Assembly (NCBI RefSeq): GCF_001425085.1
Contig: NZ_LMDN01000001.1
Coordinates: 1,298,300-1,362,299, forward strand
DNA: 64,000 nt
Direction: 5' to 3'
From: Leifsonia sp. Root4
GTDB lineage: Bacteria > Actinomycetota > Actinomycetes > Actinomycetales > Microbacteriaceae
The notes beneath the pieces are model-generated. The model saw only the letters and a program-made list of their open reading frames with translations, did not search any database and had not been told where the DNA came from. This document shows positions 35,060 to 43,570 of this stretch, one piece after another (position 1 is the first letter of the stretch; each line of letters starts with the position of its first letter). Position numbers and translations under genes: made by a program.

Positions 35060-36508
35060 ATGTCGAATTACATTGCACAAGCACTGGTCGGTGAGCCCGA
35101 GGTCGTCGAAGATGTGACGAACCCAGACGCCGTGAGCTCCGTCACCGCGGCGTCGATCACGCTCGCCGCCGACGTCGAGAACAGCCCGGCGTGGGCGCGC
35201 CTCAAGCAGGCCGCGGTCGCACTGCAGGCGGTGCAGGCGCAGGACGGCTCGGTTCCGGATGAGGTCGAGCATGCGGCATCCGCGGAGAACGTTGCCGCCA
35301 TCGTCGCAGCCGTGCGCGAACTCGCCCCGCTCTTCCCGCACGACGCCGCGTACCTGAACGCTCTCGTCACCGACTTCGAGCGTTGGAGCGCTGGCGGCTT
35401 CGCCGTGCCCGACTTCTACGACTCGCTGATGGCGTTCCAGCCGCAGCAGCACCGCGTCGACGGCCTGCGCCACCTCGTCGTGTTCCCCATGTACACGCAG
35501 AACGGCAGCTCGAACCGCTACGTCGAGGCCGTGCTGGTCGAGGTCATCTGGCCCGAGTTCATCGGCGAGCTGGAGGCCGGCGACTACGGCAACAAGCTCT
35601 TCGTGCCGCTGCGCTTCGTCGACTTCACCCCCGGCTACGACACGAACTCCGCCGTGCTGTTCCCCGAGACGGTCGCGATGCGCGAGATCCCGACGTTCAC
35701 GTGGGGCGCGATCTTCCAGGACCGTGAGGCGGCCCGTTACCGCCGCGTTGTGCGTGCCGCATCCGAGATCACCAAGCTCGAACTGCCCGCCGATGCCGCA
35801 TCGCTCCTCGACGACCAGAAGCTGGCCGAAGAGACCTTCGTGATGTGGGATCTGATCCACGACCGCACCCACATGCGCGGGGATCTGCCGTTCGACCCGT
35901 TCATGATCAAGCAGCGCATGCCGTTCTTCCTCTACTCACTCGAGGAGCTGCGCTGCGACCTGACCGCGTTCCGCGAGTCGGTGGCGATCGAGCGCGACGA
36001 GAACGCGAGCCCCGATGCCCGCACTCACGCCAAGCTCGTGCAGTACGCGGTGATTTTCGACCGCATCTTCCGCTTCGCGATCACCGGCAGCCGGGTGCGC
36101 AACTACGACGGCCTCGGCGGCCAGCTGCTGTTCGCGTGGATGCACCAGCACCACGTGCTGCACTGGACAGACACCCAGCTCGCCTTCGACTGGGATGCCG
36201 TGCCGGACGTCGTGATCGCCCTCGGCGCACAGATCGACGAGCTCTACTGGAAGTCGATCGATCGCCCGAAGAAGGCGCACTGGCTCGCCGCCTACGACAT
36301 GATCGCCGAGACGCTGACGCCCAACCCGGCATCCGTCTGGGCGCGCGGTCTCCCGGATGACGTGCTCGCCGGCGCCCCGAAGGGCTACACGGATCTCGTG
36401 CTCGACGACGAGTTCCCACTGTCGATGTTCTTTGAGGCACTCGACAAGAAGATGAAGCCCGTGATCGAGTCGACCATCGGCATCACCGCCACAACTCCCG
36501 ACGCCTAG
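35060..36508 (+). CDS. DUF6421 family protein, possible metal-dependent peptidase
   Basis: 482 aa. I assign it to DUF6421, a family of ~480-residue actinobacterial proteins, with moderate confidence. The middle contains H267-D-R-T-H271 and, 24 residues on, E295-E-L-R-C-D300. HxxxH followed by EExRxD/E recalls the zinc site of M49 dipeptidyl peptidase III (HExxxH and EECRAE). Around these lie WDLIHDRTHMRGDLPFDPF and FDRIFRFAITGSRVRNYDGLGGQLLF. The protein has no signal and is presumably cytosolic. ATG 35060 has GGGAGG 5 nt upstream, which settles the start over the upstream frame. Confidence 0.75.
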   Translation: MSNYIAQALVGEPEVVEDVTNPDAVSSVTAASITLAADVENSPAWARLKQAAVALQAVQAQDGSVPDEVEHAASAENVAAIVAAVRELAPLFPHDAAYLNALVTDFERWSAGGFAVPDFYDSLMAFQPQQHRVDGLRHLVVFPMYTQNGSSNRYVEAVLVEVIWPEFIGELEAGDYGNKLFVPLRFVDFTPGYDTNSAVLFPETVAMREIPTFTWGAIFQDREAARYRRVVRAASEITKLELPADAASLLDDQKLAEETFVMWDLIHDRTHMRGDLPFDPFMIKQRMPFFLYSLEELRCDLTAFRESVAIERDENASPDARTHAKLVQYAVIFDRIFRFAITGSRVRNYDGLGGQLLFAWMHQHHVLHWTDTQLAFDWDAVPDVVIALGAQIDELYWKSIDRPKKAHWLAAYDMIAETLTPNPASVWARGLPDDVLAGAPKGYTDLVLDDEFPLSMFFEALDKKMKPVIESTIGITATTPDA

Positions 36509-36546
36509 CAGCCGGGGCCCGGGCCCCGCACCCGGGAAACAAGGAC

Positions 36547-36599
36547 AAAGTGCGATTGCAAGGACTGTTTCACGAGAAGCATCCTTGCAATCGCGCTTT
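36547..36599. terminator. Hairpin terminator between DUF6421 and SDR genes
   Basis: Perfect 13-bp arms GCGATTGCAAGGA (36552-36564) and TCCTTGCAATCGC (36582-36594), extended by AAAG/CTTT after one G-T step. The loop is 17 nt. It is followed by a pyrimidine-rich CTTTCTCCTTTC, so it is probably Rho-independent on the plus strand. Confidence 0.75.
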
Positions 36600-36639
36600 C
36601 TCCTTTCACGCGAGGGGTGCCACCCCATCGCGAACTGTC

Positions 36640-36645
36640 TAGCCT
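36640..36645 (+). promoter_or_regulatory. -10 element of leaderless SDR promoter
   Basis: TAGCCT, then GAGAGC, then ATG at 36652. The same 12-nt string occurs upstream of the NatA-like ABC gene (45564). Confidence 0.55.
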
Positions 36646-36651
36646 GAGAGC

Positions 36652-37359
36652 ATGAGCATGACCGACTCCGCACTCGCGCTCGGCGTCGCCGCGCGCACCG
36701 TTCTGATCGCCGGCGCGACGAGCGCATCCGGACACGCCTGCGCCGCCGCGCTCAGCGCGGCCGGTGCCAGGGTGATCGCCGTCGGATCCAATCCCGAGCG
36801 CCTCGCCGCACTGGCGGACGCCATTCCCGGCGTCATCACGCGGGTCTGCGATCTGAGCGATTTCACGGCCGTCTCGGCCCTCGCCGAGGAAATCCGGGTG
36901 ACCGCCGCGAAGCACGGGCATGCCGGCATCGACGGACTCATCCACCTGGTCGGCGGTTGGCGCGGCGGCGGTGGGCTGGCCGGCCAGAGCGATGAGGACT
37001 GGCAGGTGCTGGAGTCCGCCTTTGGCACACTGCGCAACACCACTCGCGCCTTCAACGATCAGCTGCTGGCATCGGATGCCGGCCGCCTGGCGATCGTGTC
37101 GAGCGTCTCCGTGGATCGGCCGCTGGCCGGCGGCGCCAACTACGCCGCCGCGAAGGCCGCTGCCGACGCGTGGACTCGGGCCGTGGCTCAGGGCTTCGCG
37201 AAAGCCGCGGCCCCGGCAGAACCGGATGCCGCAGCCGTGATCTTCGTGGTGAAGGCGCTGGCCGGGCTGGAGCAGGAACTCGCGTCGGGAGTCGTCGCCC
37301 TCTGGCAGCAGTCGGCCGGAACGCTCAACGGCAGCCACATTCGCCTCGGCGACGCCTGA
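36652..37359 (+). CDS. SDR family oxidoreductase
   Basis: 235 aa. A divergent short-chain dehydrogenase: the cofactor loop is IAGATSASG rather than TGxxxGxG, the NNAG motif is replaced by HLVGGW, but catalytic Ser (VSSVSV) and Y-x-x-x-K (YAAAK) remain. The start at 36652 follows a leaderless promoter; a second ATG six nt later is also possible. Located alone between two strong hairpins. Substrate unknown. Confidence 0.82.
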   Translation: MSMTDSALALGVAARTVLIAGATSASGHACAAALSAAGARVIAVGSNPERLAALADAIPGVITRVCDLSDFTAVSALAEEIRVTAAKHGHAGIDGLIHLVGGWRGGGGLAGQSDEDWQVLESAFGTLRNTTRAFNDQLLASDAGRLAIVSSVSVDRPLAGGANYAAAKAAADAWTRAVAQGFAKAAAPAEPDAAAVIFVVKALAGLEQELASGVVALWQQSAGTLNGSHIRLGDA

Positions 37360-37564
37360 GCCGGCCTTCGCGCGCGGACCCGGTACGGCCCGACCGCCCA
37401 AACTGAGGAACCCCCACTCCGAGTCACATTCGGCTGTCCGTAGCCTCCGAAGCCCCGCCCTCTCGATAAGCTCGGGCGATCCCGCCGGACGAACCGGCGT
37501 TCGTCCGACGAGCTGACGGTGCAACTCGCCCACTTTCGCGGTACGGCTGATCTGCCTTCGACGA

Positions 37565-38962
37565 ATGGGAATTGCACACGTGAATCACACCACCCTCAGC
37601 GCGCGGCTCCGCCGCGGCGCGGCACTCGGACTCGGCGTCGTGCTGCTCTCCGGCGCCACACTCGCCGTCGCGGCACCGGCCCAGGCCGTCGTCGTCAGCA
37701 CGCACGTCGCGAAGGCCGACATCGGCTCCGAGGTCGGCGCCACCGGTTGGCAGACGTATGCGCCAGACAACCTGCAGGATGTCGGCGGGGCGCTGAGCAT
37801 CGCGTACGGCGGCTCCATCACGAATACCCTCGAAACGCCTGAGCCACTCAGCAGCGTCTCCGACGCCGTCGCCGAGAGCCTCATCTCGTGGACGACGAGC
37901 GAGGACACCACGCCGTCGGCGCTCGAGCTGACCGTGCAGAACAGCGAGCTCGGCGAGAGCACCACCCTCCGCTACGTCGGCGCTGTCTCCGGCACGAACA
38001 CCCCGGGCCTGGACTCGTCGTGGATCGTCTGGGGAGACGTTCCCGGCCTCGCCTTCGGTGAGCCGGCGACACTGGAGACCATTCTCCCCGCGCTCGAGAC
38101 CGCCGGCATGACCGACGTCTCCGCCTACGGCATCTACTCCGAGATCAGCGCCAGCTACCTCAGCACCCTCGACATCTTCGGCACGGCGTTCACCTTCGGC
38201 GGCCCGCCGTCGCTCCCGCTCGACGGCGTCAGCGTCACCGTCACGGGTTCCCCGGTCGTTGGCCAGACCCTCAGCGTGACCACCGCAGGATGGCCGGCAG
38301 GCACCGAGCTCAGCTACGAGTGGTTCTGGAACGGCGGCATGATGGGCGGCGGCATCGAGGGCGCATCGGGCACCAGCTACACCGTCACCGGTGACCTGGT
38401 CAGCCGCTTCCTCGGCGTTCTCGTGACCGGCACCGCCGAGGGCTTCTCGCCCACGACGCTCAACAGCGAGCTCACTGCCGCGGTCACCGCAACCGAGCAG
38501 CCCGCCGCCGCGGCCCCCGTCGCCGACTCTTCGGGTCTCGACGCGTTCCTCGCGGCCAGTGCCCCCGCCGGCGTCCAGGCCCAGGATGCCGCCGGCCTGC
38601 CTGCCGGCTCGCTCAACGCGGGTACGAACCACACCGCCAGCATCGTGTGGGACGGCGCAGACAGCTTCGTCGACGTCTACGCGTACTCGAGCCCCGTGCT
38701 GGTCGGCACCTTCGCGGTCGTCGACGGCGCAGTTCATATCGAACTCAGCACCGGTCTGCTCACGCAGCTGAGCGCCGGTGACCACACGATGGTCGTCGTT
38801 GGACAGAGCTCCAAGGCCGTGCAGGCGTACGCCCTGAACGTCACGGCCGGGCTGGCCGAGAGCGGTGTCGAGACGACGCTGCCGCTCGGCGCCGCCTCGC
38901 TCATGCTGCTGCTCGGTGCCGCGTTGCTCGTCGCACGCCGCCGCCGGAGCGCTCAGCTCTAA
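37565..38962 (+). CDS. Cell-surface protein with LAxTG-like sorting tail
   Basis: 465 aa. A signal peptide spans about residues 15-40 (GLGVVLLSGATLAVAAPAQA). The mature region is beta-rich, with one Ig-like module around residues 218-300 (GSPVVGQTLSVTTAGWPAGTELSYEW, typical of bacterial Ig repeats). The C-terminus has LAESG, a hydrophobic stretch and RRRR: a cell-wall sorting signal with Ser in place of Thr in LAxTG, suggesting a class E sortase substrate. A GTG at 37580 is an alternative start, since neither has a strong ribosome site. Confidence 0.75.
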   Translation: MGIAHVNHTTLSARLRRGAALGLGVVLLSGATLAVAAPAQAVVVSTHVAKADIGSEVGATGWQTYAPDNLQDVGGALSIAYGGSITNTLETPEPLSSVSDAVAESLISWTTSEDTTPSALELTVQNSELGESTTLRYVGAVSGTNTPGLDSSWIVWGDVPGLAFGEPATLETILPALETAGMTDVSAYGIYSEISASYLSTLDIFGTAFTFGGPPSLPLDGVSVTVTGSPVVGQTLSVTTAGWPAGTELSYEWFWNGGMMGGGIEGASGTSYTVTGDLVSRFLGVLVTGTAEGFSPTTLNSELTAAVTATEQPAAAAPVADSSGLDAFLAASAPAGVQAQDAAGLPAGSLNAGTNHTASIVWDGADSFVDVYAYSSPVLVGTFAVVDGAVHIELSTGLLTQLSAGDHTMVVVGQSSKAVQAYALNVTAGLAESGVETTLPLGAASLMLLLGAALLVARRRRSAQL

Positions 38963-38992
38963 GCAGAGCGCGCACGCACACCGCTCACCGCA

Positions 38993-39028
38993 CAGGAGGG
39001 GCACTGCCACACGGCAGTGCCCCTCCTG
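38993..39028. terminator. Strong bidirectional terminator
   Basis: A perfect 16-bp stem (CAGGAGGGGCACTGCC and its complement) with a 4-nt ACAC loop, followed on the plus strand by CTTT. It separates the surface protein gene from the convergent lipoprotein gene. Confidence 0.85.
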
Positions 39029-39083
39029 CTTTGGGCCGAGGGCAGGATCCGTTGGCCGGCACGGCAGACACGCCAGCCGTCCG

Positions 39084-39767
39084 TCAGGATGCCGCCGCGA
39101 ACGCGCTCTGCCGCATGGTCGAGGTGGCGTCGCCGCAGACGACGATCTCGTGTTCGACCGTCACGCCGTGTCCCGCGCCATCCGACGTGACGAACGCCCG
39201 GAGCCCGGATGCCGTCACAGCGGGACAGTCGTAGGCGCCGGCCGCGCTGACGGCCACGTGCGAGATCGCGACCCCGTTCGGCTGCATCGTCACGAGCGCG
39301 CCATCGCCGCCGACGGCCTGCGCCGGGTATCCGATCAACGCACCGCCGGCATCGACGGCGCTGACGCCCGGCCAGCCCCAGAGGGTGCATGCGTCGCTCG
39401 AGACATTGCGGAAGCGCAGGTTGAATCCGCTCTGCCCCGCGCCGGATTCATCGGGCAGGGCCTCGACAGCCAGCTCCAGTTGCTCGTCCAGGCAACGCGG
39501 CGGCTCGGGGGTCTCCGGCGTCACCTCCACCGGCGCCTCGCCCGAGGCGGGAAGTGCTGGCACGACCGGGGTCGGAACGGGGAACGCGCTCGACTCAGCG
39601 ACCGGCCTCTCGCTTGCTGCGTCGCTCGCGCGCGGTGGCGCTGCGGTATCAGCCGCTGGTGCGCCAGCCGCGCACCCCGAGAGCAGCAACGCGCCCACCG
39701 CGACCGCCGTCCCAGCACGCAGAACGGCCAGGAATGTGCGCCGAGAACTGCCGCTGTGCGTGCTCAT
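39084..39767 (-). CDS. DUF4232 family lipoprotein
   Basis: 227 aa. The N-terminus is a lipoprotein signal: SRRTF basic region, hydrophobic core, lipobox LLLSG-C. An Ala/Pro/Thr/Glu-rich linker (residues ~35-90) leads to the DUF4232 domain, with LNLRFRNVSSDACTLWGWPGVSAVD and a Cys pair. DUF4232 proteins are surface proteins of unknown role in actinobacteria. ATG 39767 is 6 nt after a GATACT hexamer, which supports a leaderless start. It is convergent with the surface protein gene and divergent from the histidine kinase. Confidence 0.8.
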   Translation of the reverse strand: MSTHSGSSRRTFLAVLRAGTAVAVGALLLSGCAAGAPAADTAAPPRASDAASERPVAESSAFPVPTPVVPALPASGEAPVEVTPETPEPPRCLDEQLELAVEALPDESGAGQSGFNLRFRNVSSDACTLWGWPGVSAVDAGGALIGYPAQAVGGDGALVTMQPNGVAISHVAVSAAGAYDCPAVTASGLRAFVTSDGAGHGVTVEHEIVVCGDATSTMRQSAFAAAS

Positions 39768-39878
39768 CACCCCAGTATCGGTGGCGGCAGAGTCGGTCAC
39801 CAGCCCCCATTTCCCACGGTCACGACCCACCCGGCCGCAATCCCCCACACGGCGGATTCGCCGCGGCATCCGCGCCGC

Positions 39879-39884
39879 TAGCGT
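39879..39884 (+). promoter_or_regulatory. -10 element of leaderless histidine-kinase promoter
   Basis: TAGCGT, then TGAGAC, then ATG at 39891; no Shine-Dalgarno is seen. Confidence 0.5.
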
Positions 39885-39890
39885 TGAGAC

Positions 39891-41372
39891 ATGAGCGAGA
39901 CGTCCATCACAATCGCGCCGAGCGAGGCTGCCGGGCCGAACTCGGCTGCCCCGCTCCCCGGCGAGGAGTGGGTGCGGCCGCGTCCCGGACGCACCGGCTA
40001 CCGCAATGACCTGCTGCTGGCACTGGCGCTGGCCGTCGCGACGACGATCAGCCTGGTGCTGTTCCGGGTCACCGGAACCTACGAGGACACCCCCGGCTGG
40101 CAGTCGACGCTCTGGGTGATCGGTATGACGCTGCCCCTCGCGTTCCGCCGACGGTGGCCGGAGGCCGTCGCGATCGTGGCCTCGCTCGCGTTCACGGTCG
40201 CCTTCGTGTTCGAAACCGGCGAGATGCTGTTCAGCCAGATCAGTCTCTTCGTCGCAATCTACTCAGTCGGCGCCTGGGGCCGCAGCCGCCGTGTCGCCAC
40301 CGTCGTGCGCGCCATCATCGTCTCCGGCATGCTGGCCTGGGTCTTCTGGCAGCTCATCTTCTACTCCGCCGTGCAGGACTATCTGCCCGAACTGCCCCGG
40401 GACGGCGCACTCTCTCCCTATCTCGCCTACGGCCTGATCAACATCATGACCAATCTGCTCTACTTCGGGGGCGCCTGGTTCTTCGGCGATGCCGCGTACC
40501 GCTCCGCCCGCGCGCGCGCTCTGCTCGAGCAGCGCACCGTCGAACTCGCCGAAGCGCGCGAGCGCACGCAGCAGCAGGCCGTCGCGCTCGAGCGAGTGCG
40601 GATCGCGCGCGAGCTGCACGACGTCGTCGCCCACCACGTCTCCGTGATGGGAGTGCAGGCCGGGGCGGCCCGGCGCGTGCTCGAACGCGACCCGGCCCAG
40701 GCCAGCGCCGCACTCAGCCTGATCGAGCAGAACGCACGCAGCGCCGTCGAGGAGCTGCACCTGCTGCTCGGCGCCCTGCGTTCCGACCAGGCGGACACGG
40801 GCACGGTTCCCGCTCATCTCAGCAACAGCACGCGCGGCGTCGAACAGCTCGCTGATCTGGTGGCGGATGCCGCGGCCGCCGGCCTTCCGGCGACGCTCAG
40901 CATCATCGGCGATGCCCGCACTCTCCCTGGCGGCGTCAGCCTCAGCGTCTATCGGGTGGCGCAGGAGGCGCTCACGAACACGCGCAAGCACGGCGGTGGC
41001 GCGGCGACGGCCGACGTGCGCGTGCGCTATCTGCCCGACGCGGTCGAACTCGAGGTGAGCGACACGGGCATCGGAGCCAGCGGCCAACAGCGCACCGCCG
41101 CCGGTTCCGGGCTCGGTCAACTGGGGATGCGTGAGCGGGTCGCGGCCGTCGGCGGCACGATTGAACTCGGCCCACGCCCTCGCGGCGGCTACCTCGTGCG
41201 GGCCCGTTTCCCGCTTCCCGCCGTGGTTTCCACAAGCTCAACCAACGGGGTTTCCGCGGTTTCGACAAGCTCAACCAACGGGGTTTCCGCGGTTTCGACA
41301 AGCTCAACCACCGGGGCCCCGCTGATTGAGCCTGTCGAAATCACCACAAACGAGAGCACTGAGAATGTCTGA
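39891..41372 (+). CDS. NarL/LiaS-type sensor histidine kinase
   Basis: 493 aa. The N-terminal half has four or five membrane helices (residues ~38-190). A coiled stretch leads to the HisKA_3 phosphoacceptor (RIARELHDVVAHHVSVMG, His243). The HATPase_c domain has YRVAQEALTNTRKHG and GSGLGQLGMRERV. The last ~45 residues are not family sequence: they are Ser/Thr-rich repeats (STSSTNGVSAV) encoded by three copies of the dispersed GTTTCGACAAGCTC element. It overlaps the response regulator start by 8 nt. Input signal unknown. Confidence 0.92.
   Translation: MSETSITIAPSEAAGPNSAAPLPGEEWVRPRPGRTGYRNDLLLALALAVATTISLVLFRVTGTYEDTPGWQSTLWVIGMTLPLAFRRRWPEAVAIVASLAFTVAFVFETGEMLFSQISLFVAIYSVGAWGRSRRVATVVRAIIVSGMLAWVFWQLIFYSAVQDYLPELPRDGALSPYLAYGLINIMTNLLYFGGAWFFGDAAYRSARARALLEQRTVELAEARERTQQQAVALERVRIARELHDVVAHHVSVMGVQAGAARRVLERDPAQASAALSLIEQNARSAVEELHLLLGALRSDQADTGTVPAHLSNSTRGVEQLADLVADAAAAGLPATLSIIGDARTLPGGVSLSVYRVAQEALTNTRKHGGGAATADVRVRYLPDAVELEVSDTGIGASGQQRTAAGSGLGQLGMRERVAAVGGTIELGPRPRGGYLVRARFPLPAVVSTSSTNGVSAVSTSSTNGVSAVSTSSTTGAPLIEPVEITTNESTENV
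41220..41340. repeat. Dispersed repeat inserted in the histidine kinase 3' end
   Basis: Three direct copies of ggtttc-c/g-acaagctcaacca (about 36-bp period) and one opposite-orientation tgattgagcctgtcgaaatc at 41323. They add a reading-frame-compatible Ser/Thr tail to the kinase. Confidence 0.8.
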
Positions 41373-42117
41373 TTCACCGACCACTGCCGACATCCGCGTG
41401 TTGATCGTCGACGATCAGCAGCTCATGCGCGCCGGCTTCCGCATCATCCTGGAATCGGAGCCCGGAATCGAGGTCGTCGGCGAGGCCGAGAACGGCGAAC
41501 AGGCCGTCGCCCAGGCCCGCGCGCTTGCGCCCGATGTCATCTGCATGGATGTGCAGATGCCCGGCATGGACGGCCTGGAGGCCACCCGGCTCATCGTGGC
41601 CGACCCGACGCTCGCCTCCAGCGTGCTCGTGCTGACCACCTTCAACCGCGAGGACTACCTGTTCAGCGCCCTGCAGAGCGGGGCGAGCGGCTTCCTGCTG
41701 AAGAACGCCTCACCGGAGGAGCTCGTCAATGCCGTGCAGGTGCTGGCGCGCGGCGATGCCCTGCTCTCGCCGGATGTCACGCGGCACGTGATCGCTGCGG
41801 CGACGAGTTCGGTTTCGACAGGCTCAACCAACGGGAGTGCAGGCTCAACCAACGAACACCCGCTGATTGAGCTTGTCGAAATCCCCCAGCCCGCCGACAA
41901 TGCCGCGCTGGCGACGCTCACCGAACGGGAGGGCGAGGTGCTGCAGTTCCTGGCCGCGGGGCTCTCCAACGCCGAGATCGCCACCCGGCTCTACGTCGGC
42001 GAGTCCACGGTCAAGACCCACGTGTCGAAGATCCTGATGAAGCTCGGGCTCCGCGATCGGATTCAGGCCGTGATCTTCGCGTACGAGCACGGGGTCACGG
42101 CTGCCCCTCGGGCCTAG
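41365..42117 (+). CDS. NarL-family response regulator
   Basis: 250 aa. The receiver domain has DD (16-17), phospho-acceptor D62 in VICMDVQMPG, Thr in LTTFN and Lys in FLLKN. The LuxR-type HTH is at the C-terminus (LTEREGEVLQFLAAGLSNAEIATRLYVGESTVKTHVSKIL). Between them the linker (residues ~150-172) contains SVSTGSTNGSAGSTN and HPLIELVEIPQ, coded by the dispersed repeat. Its ATG overlaps the kinase gene. Its last 23 nt overlap the end of the convergent MFS gene. Confidence 0.93.
   Translation: MSDSPTTADIRVLIVDDQQLMRAGFRIILESEPGIEVVGEAENGEQAVAQARALAPDVICMDVQMPGMDGLEATRLIVADPTLASSVLVLTTFNREDYLFSALQSGASGFLLKNASPEELVNAVQVLARGDALLSPDVTRHVIAAATSSVSTGSTNGSAGSTNEHPLIELVEIPQPADNAALATLTEREGEVLQFLAAGLSNAEIATRLYVGESTVKTHVSKILMKLGLRDRIQAVIFAYEHGVTAAPRA
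41810..41885. repeat. Dispersed repeat inserted in the response-regulator linker
   Basis: Copies of ggtttcgacaggctcaacca (41811) and aggctcaaccaacg (41840), followed by an inverted gctgattgagcttgtcgaa (41863). Together they code for about 25 linker residues between the receiver and HTH domains. Confidence 0.8.
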
Positions 42118-43426
42118 GACCGGGTTCGCTCGCTCCGGCATCCGCCGGGCCCCCGGCTGCGGCATCGGACGCCGCGGCCGCCACCTCCGAATCGCTCGCC
42201 AGATCGGCCGGGGCGTGCTGGCGGCGGCTGGCGAAGAGGAACGGGATCGCGATGGCCTCGATCAGACCGGCGAACGCGAGCGAGGCCGGGTAACCGTAGA
42301 GGTCGGCGGAGCGTCCCAGCACGGGCTGCACGACCACGCCACCGCTGGATGCCATCAGCGAGTCGAAGCTCAGAACGGTTGCCCGCTGCTTCGACGGGAT
42401 CATGTCGTTGAGGTAGGCCTGGCGCACCGGCCCGGCGGCCGCGGCGACGACACCCCAGACGGCCAGCAGCACGAGCGCGACCCAGAACACACGGTTGAAG
42501 CCGAGCGACACCAGGATCAGCACGCTGACGACGACACTGAGAATCAACACGGTCGTGCGCTTGCGGAACAGCGCCCTGACACGCGGGGCGAGCCATCCGC
42601 CGAGCACCTGCGATGCGGCAACCAGCGCCGCGGCGAGACCGGCGATCGAGTACGCCTTCGGATCGCCGAAGAGGTCGAGCAGATAGGGCTGCAGCGCGTA
42701 GAAGACGTAGATGCCGACGCCGGCCGTGAACGGCGCCGCGAGCATGATGTAGCGAACGGGCGGCTTCTTGAGGCCGCCGTCGATCGAGGCGGAGAGCAAC
42801 TCCCTGGTCGCCCGCAGGGGGTGCACGGAGCGCTCGGGCGTGAAGCCGATGTCGCGCATCAGCGCGAACGCCACGACGAACATCACCAGCAGCACGCCGA
42901 CGCGCAAGAGGAAGGGAACGCCGAGGTTCGTGGCCTGGGCGATCACACCGCCGGCCACCGAGCCGACGAGCATGGCGACGCCCGCAACGATCTGTCCGCG
43001 GCCGAACACGGCCTCGAGGCCGCCCTCGTAGCCGGAGAAGCGCAGCGCGTCGACGAGCCACGCCTCGACGGCGCCGGAGAAGAAGGTGAAGCCGAGTCCG
43101 AGCAGCACCGAGATGACCGCCCACGCCCAGAACGGGGCGTGCAGCTGCCACATCAGGTAGTAGAGGTAGGTGGAGACGGCGAGAGTGATCGTGCCGAGCA
43201 GAAAAGAGGTGCGGCGGCCCCAGCTGTCGGCGACGACCCCGGTCGGCACCTCGAACAGCACCATGCCGGCCGTGAAGAAGGCGTTGGCGGCGAAGGCCTC
43301 AAGCGAGCTGAGCCCGGCATCCAGCAGGAAAAGCGTGTTGACGCCCCAGATGAACGATGCCGCAAGGGTGTTGCCCAGCGTGAGACCGAGGTAGATGCGC
43401 TGGATGCGACGGGCGGCGGTGTTCAC
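42095..43426 (-). CDS. MFS transporter
   Basis: 443 aa with about 12 membrane segments. It has IWGVNTLFLLDAGLSSLEAFAANAFFTAGMVLFEVPTGVVAD, then the A-motif GVVADSWGRRTSFL. The C-terminal ~45 residues are Ala/Gly/Pro-rich. GTG 43426 is chosen because TM1 follows immediately and a GGCGGG sits 9 nt upstream; an ATG at 43543 would add ~39 atypical residues. It overlaps the 3' end of the response regulator, so sense/antisense interference is possible. Substrate unknown. Confidence 0.85.
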   Translation of the reverse strand: MNTAARRIQRIYLGLTLGNTLAASFIWGVNTLFLLDAGLSSLEAFAANAFFTAGMVLFEVPTGVVADSWGRRTSFLLGTITLAVSTYLYYLMWQLHAPFWAWAVISVLLGLGFTFFSGAVEAWLVDALRFSGYEGGLEAVFGRGQIVAGVAMLVGSVAGGVIAQATNLGVPFLLRVGVLLVMFVVAFALMRDIGFTPERSVHPLRATRELLSASIDGGLKKPPVRYIMLAAPFTAGVGIYVFYALQPYLLDLFGDPKAYSIAGLAAALVAASQVLGGWLAPRVRALFRKRTTVLILSVVVSVLILVSLGFNRVFWVALVLLAVWGVVAAAAGPVRQAYLNDMIPSKQRATVLSFDSLMASSGGVVVQPVLGRSADLYGYPASLAFAGLIEAIAIPFLFASRRQHAPADLASDSEVAAAASDAAAGGPADAGASEPGPRPEGQP

Positions 43427-43534
43427 GGTGCCGCGCCCGCCAGGCGGGTTGATGAGGACACGAAAGACATGATCCTCCCGATTCTCGGCGCGCGCCAGCA
43501 CCGGCGCGCTGCCGGGCAATGTAAGACTGGTGGC

Positions 43535-43570
43535 ATGATGCACTCGCTCAGCCGCGGAGCCGCCCGATGA
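43535..43570 (+). CDS. Possible 11-aa leader peptide coupled to the acyl-CoA ligase gene
   Basis: ATG-ATG-CAC...CGA-TGA encodes MMHSLSRGAAR, and its TGA overlaps the ATG of the ligase gene (ATGA). A TAAGACT -10-like sequence ends 6 nt before this ATG. This fits a leaderless upstream ORF whose translation would feed ribosomes into the next gene. The ligase also has its own GGAG site. Short and speculative. Confidence 0.35.
   Translation: MMHSLSRGAAR

Noticed and set aside
41220..41340. Insertion sequence ends
   Set aside because: Copies are ~20-36 bp, in frame in two genes, with no transposase or target duplication visible.
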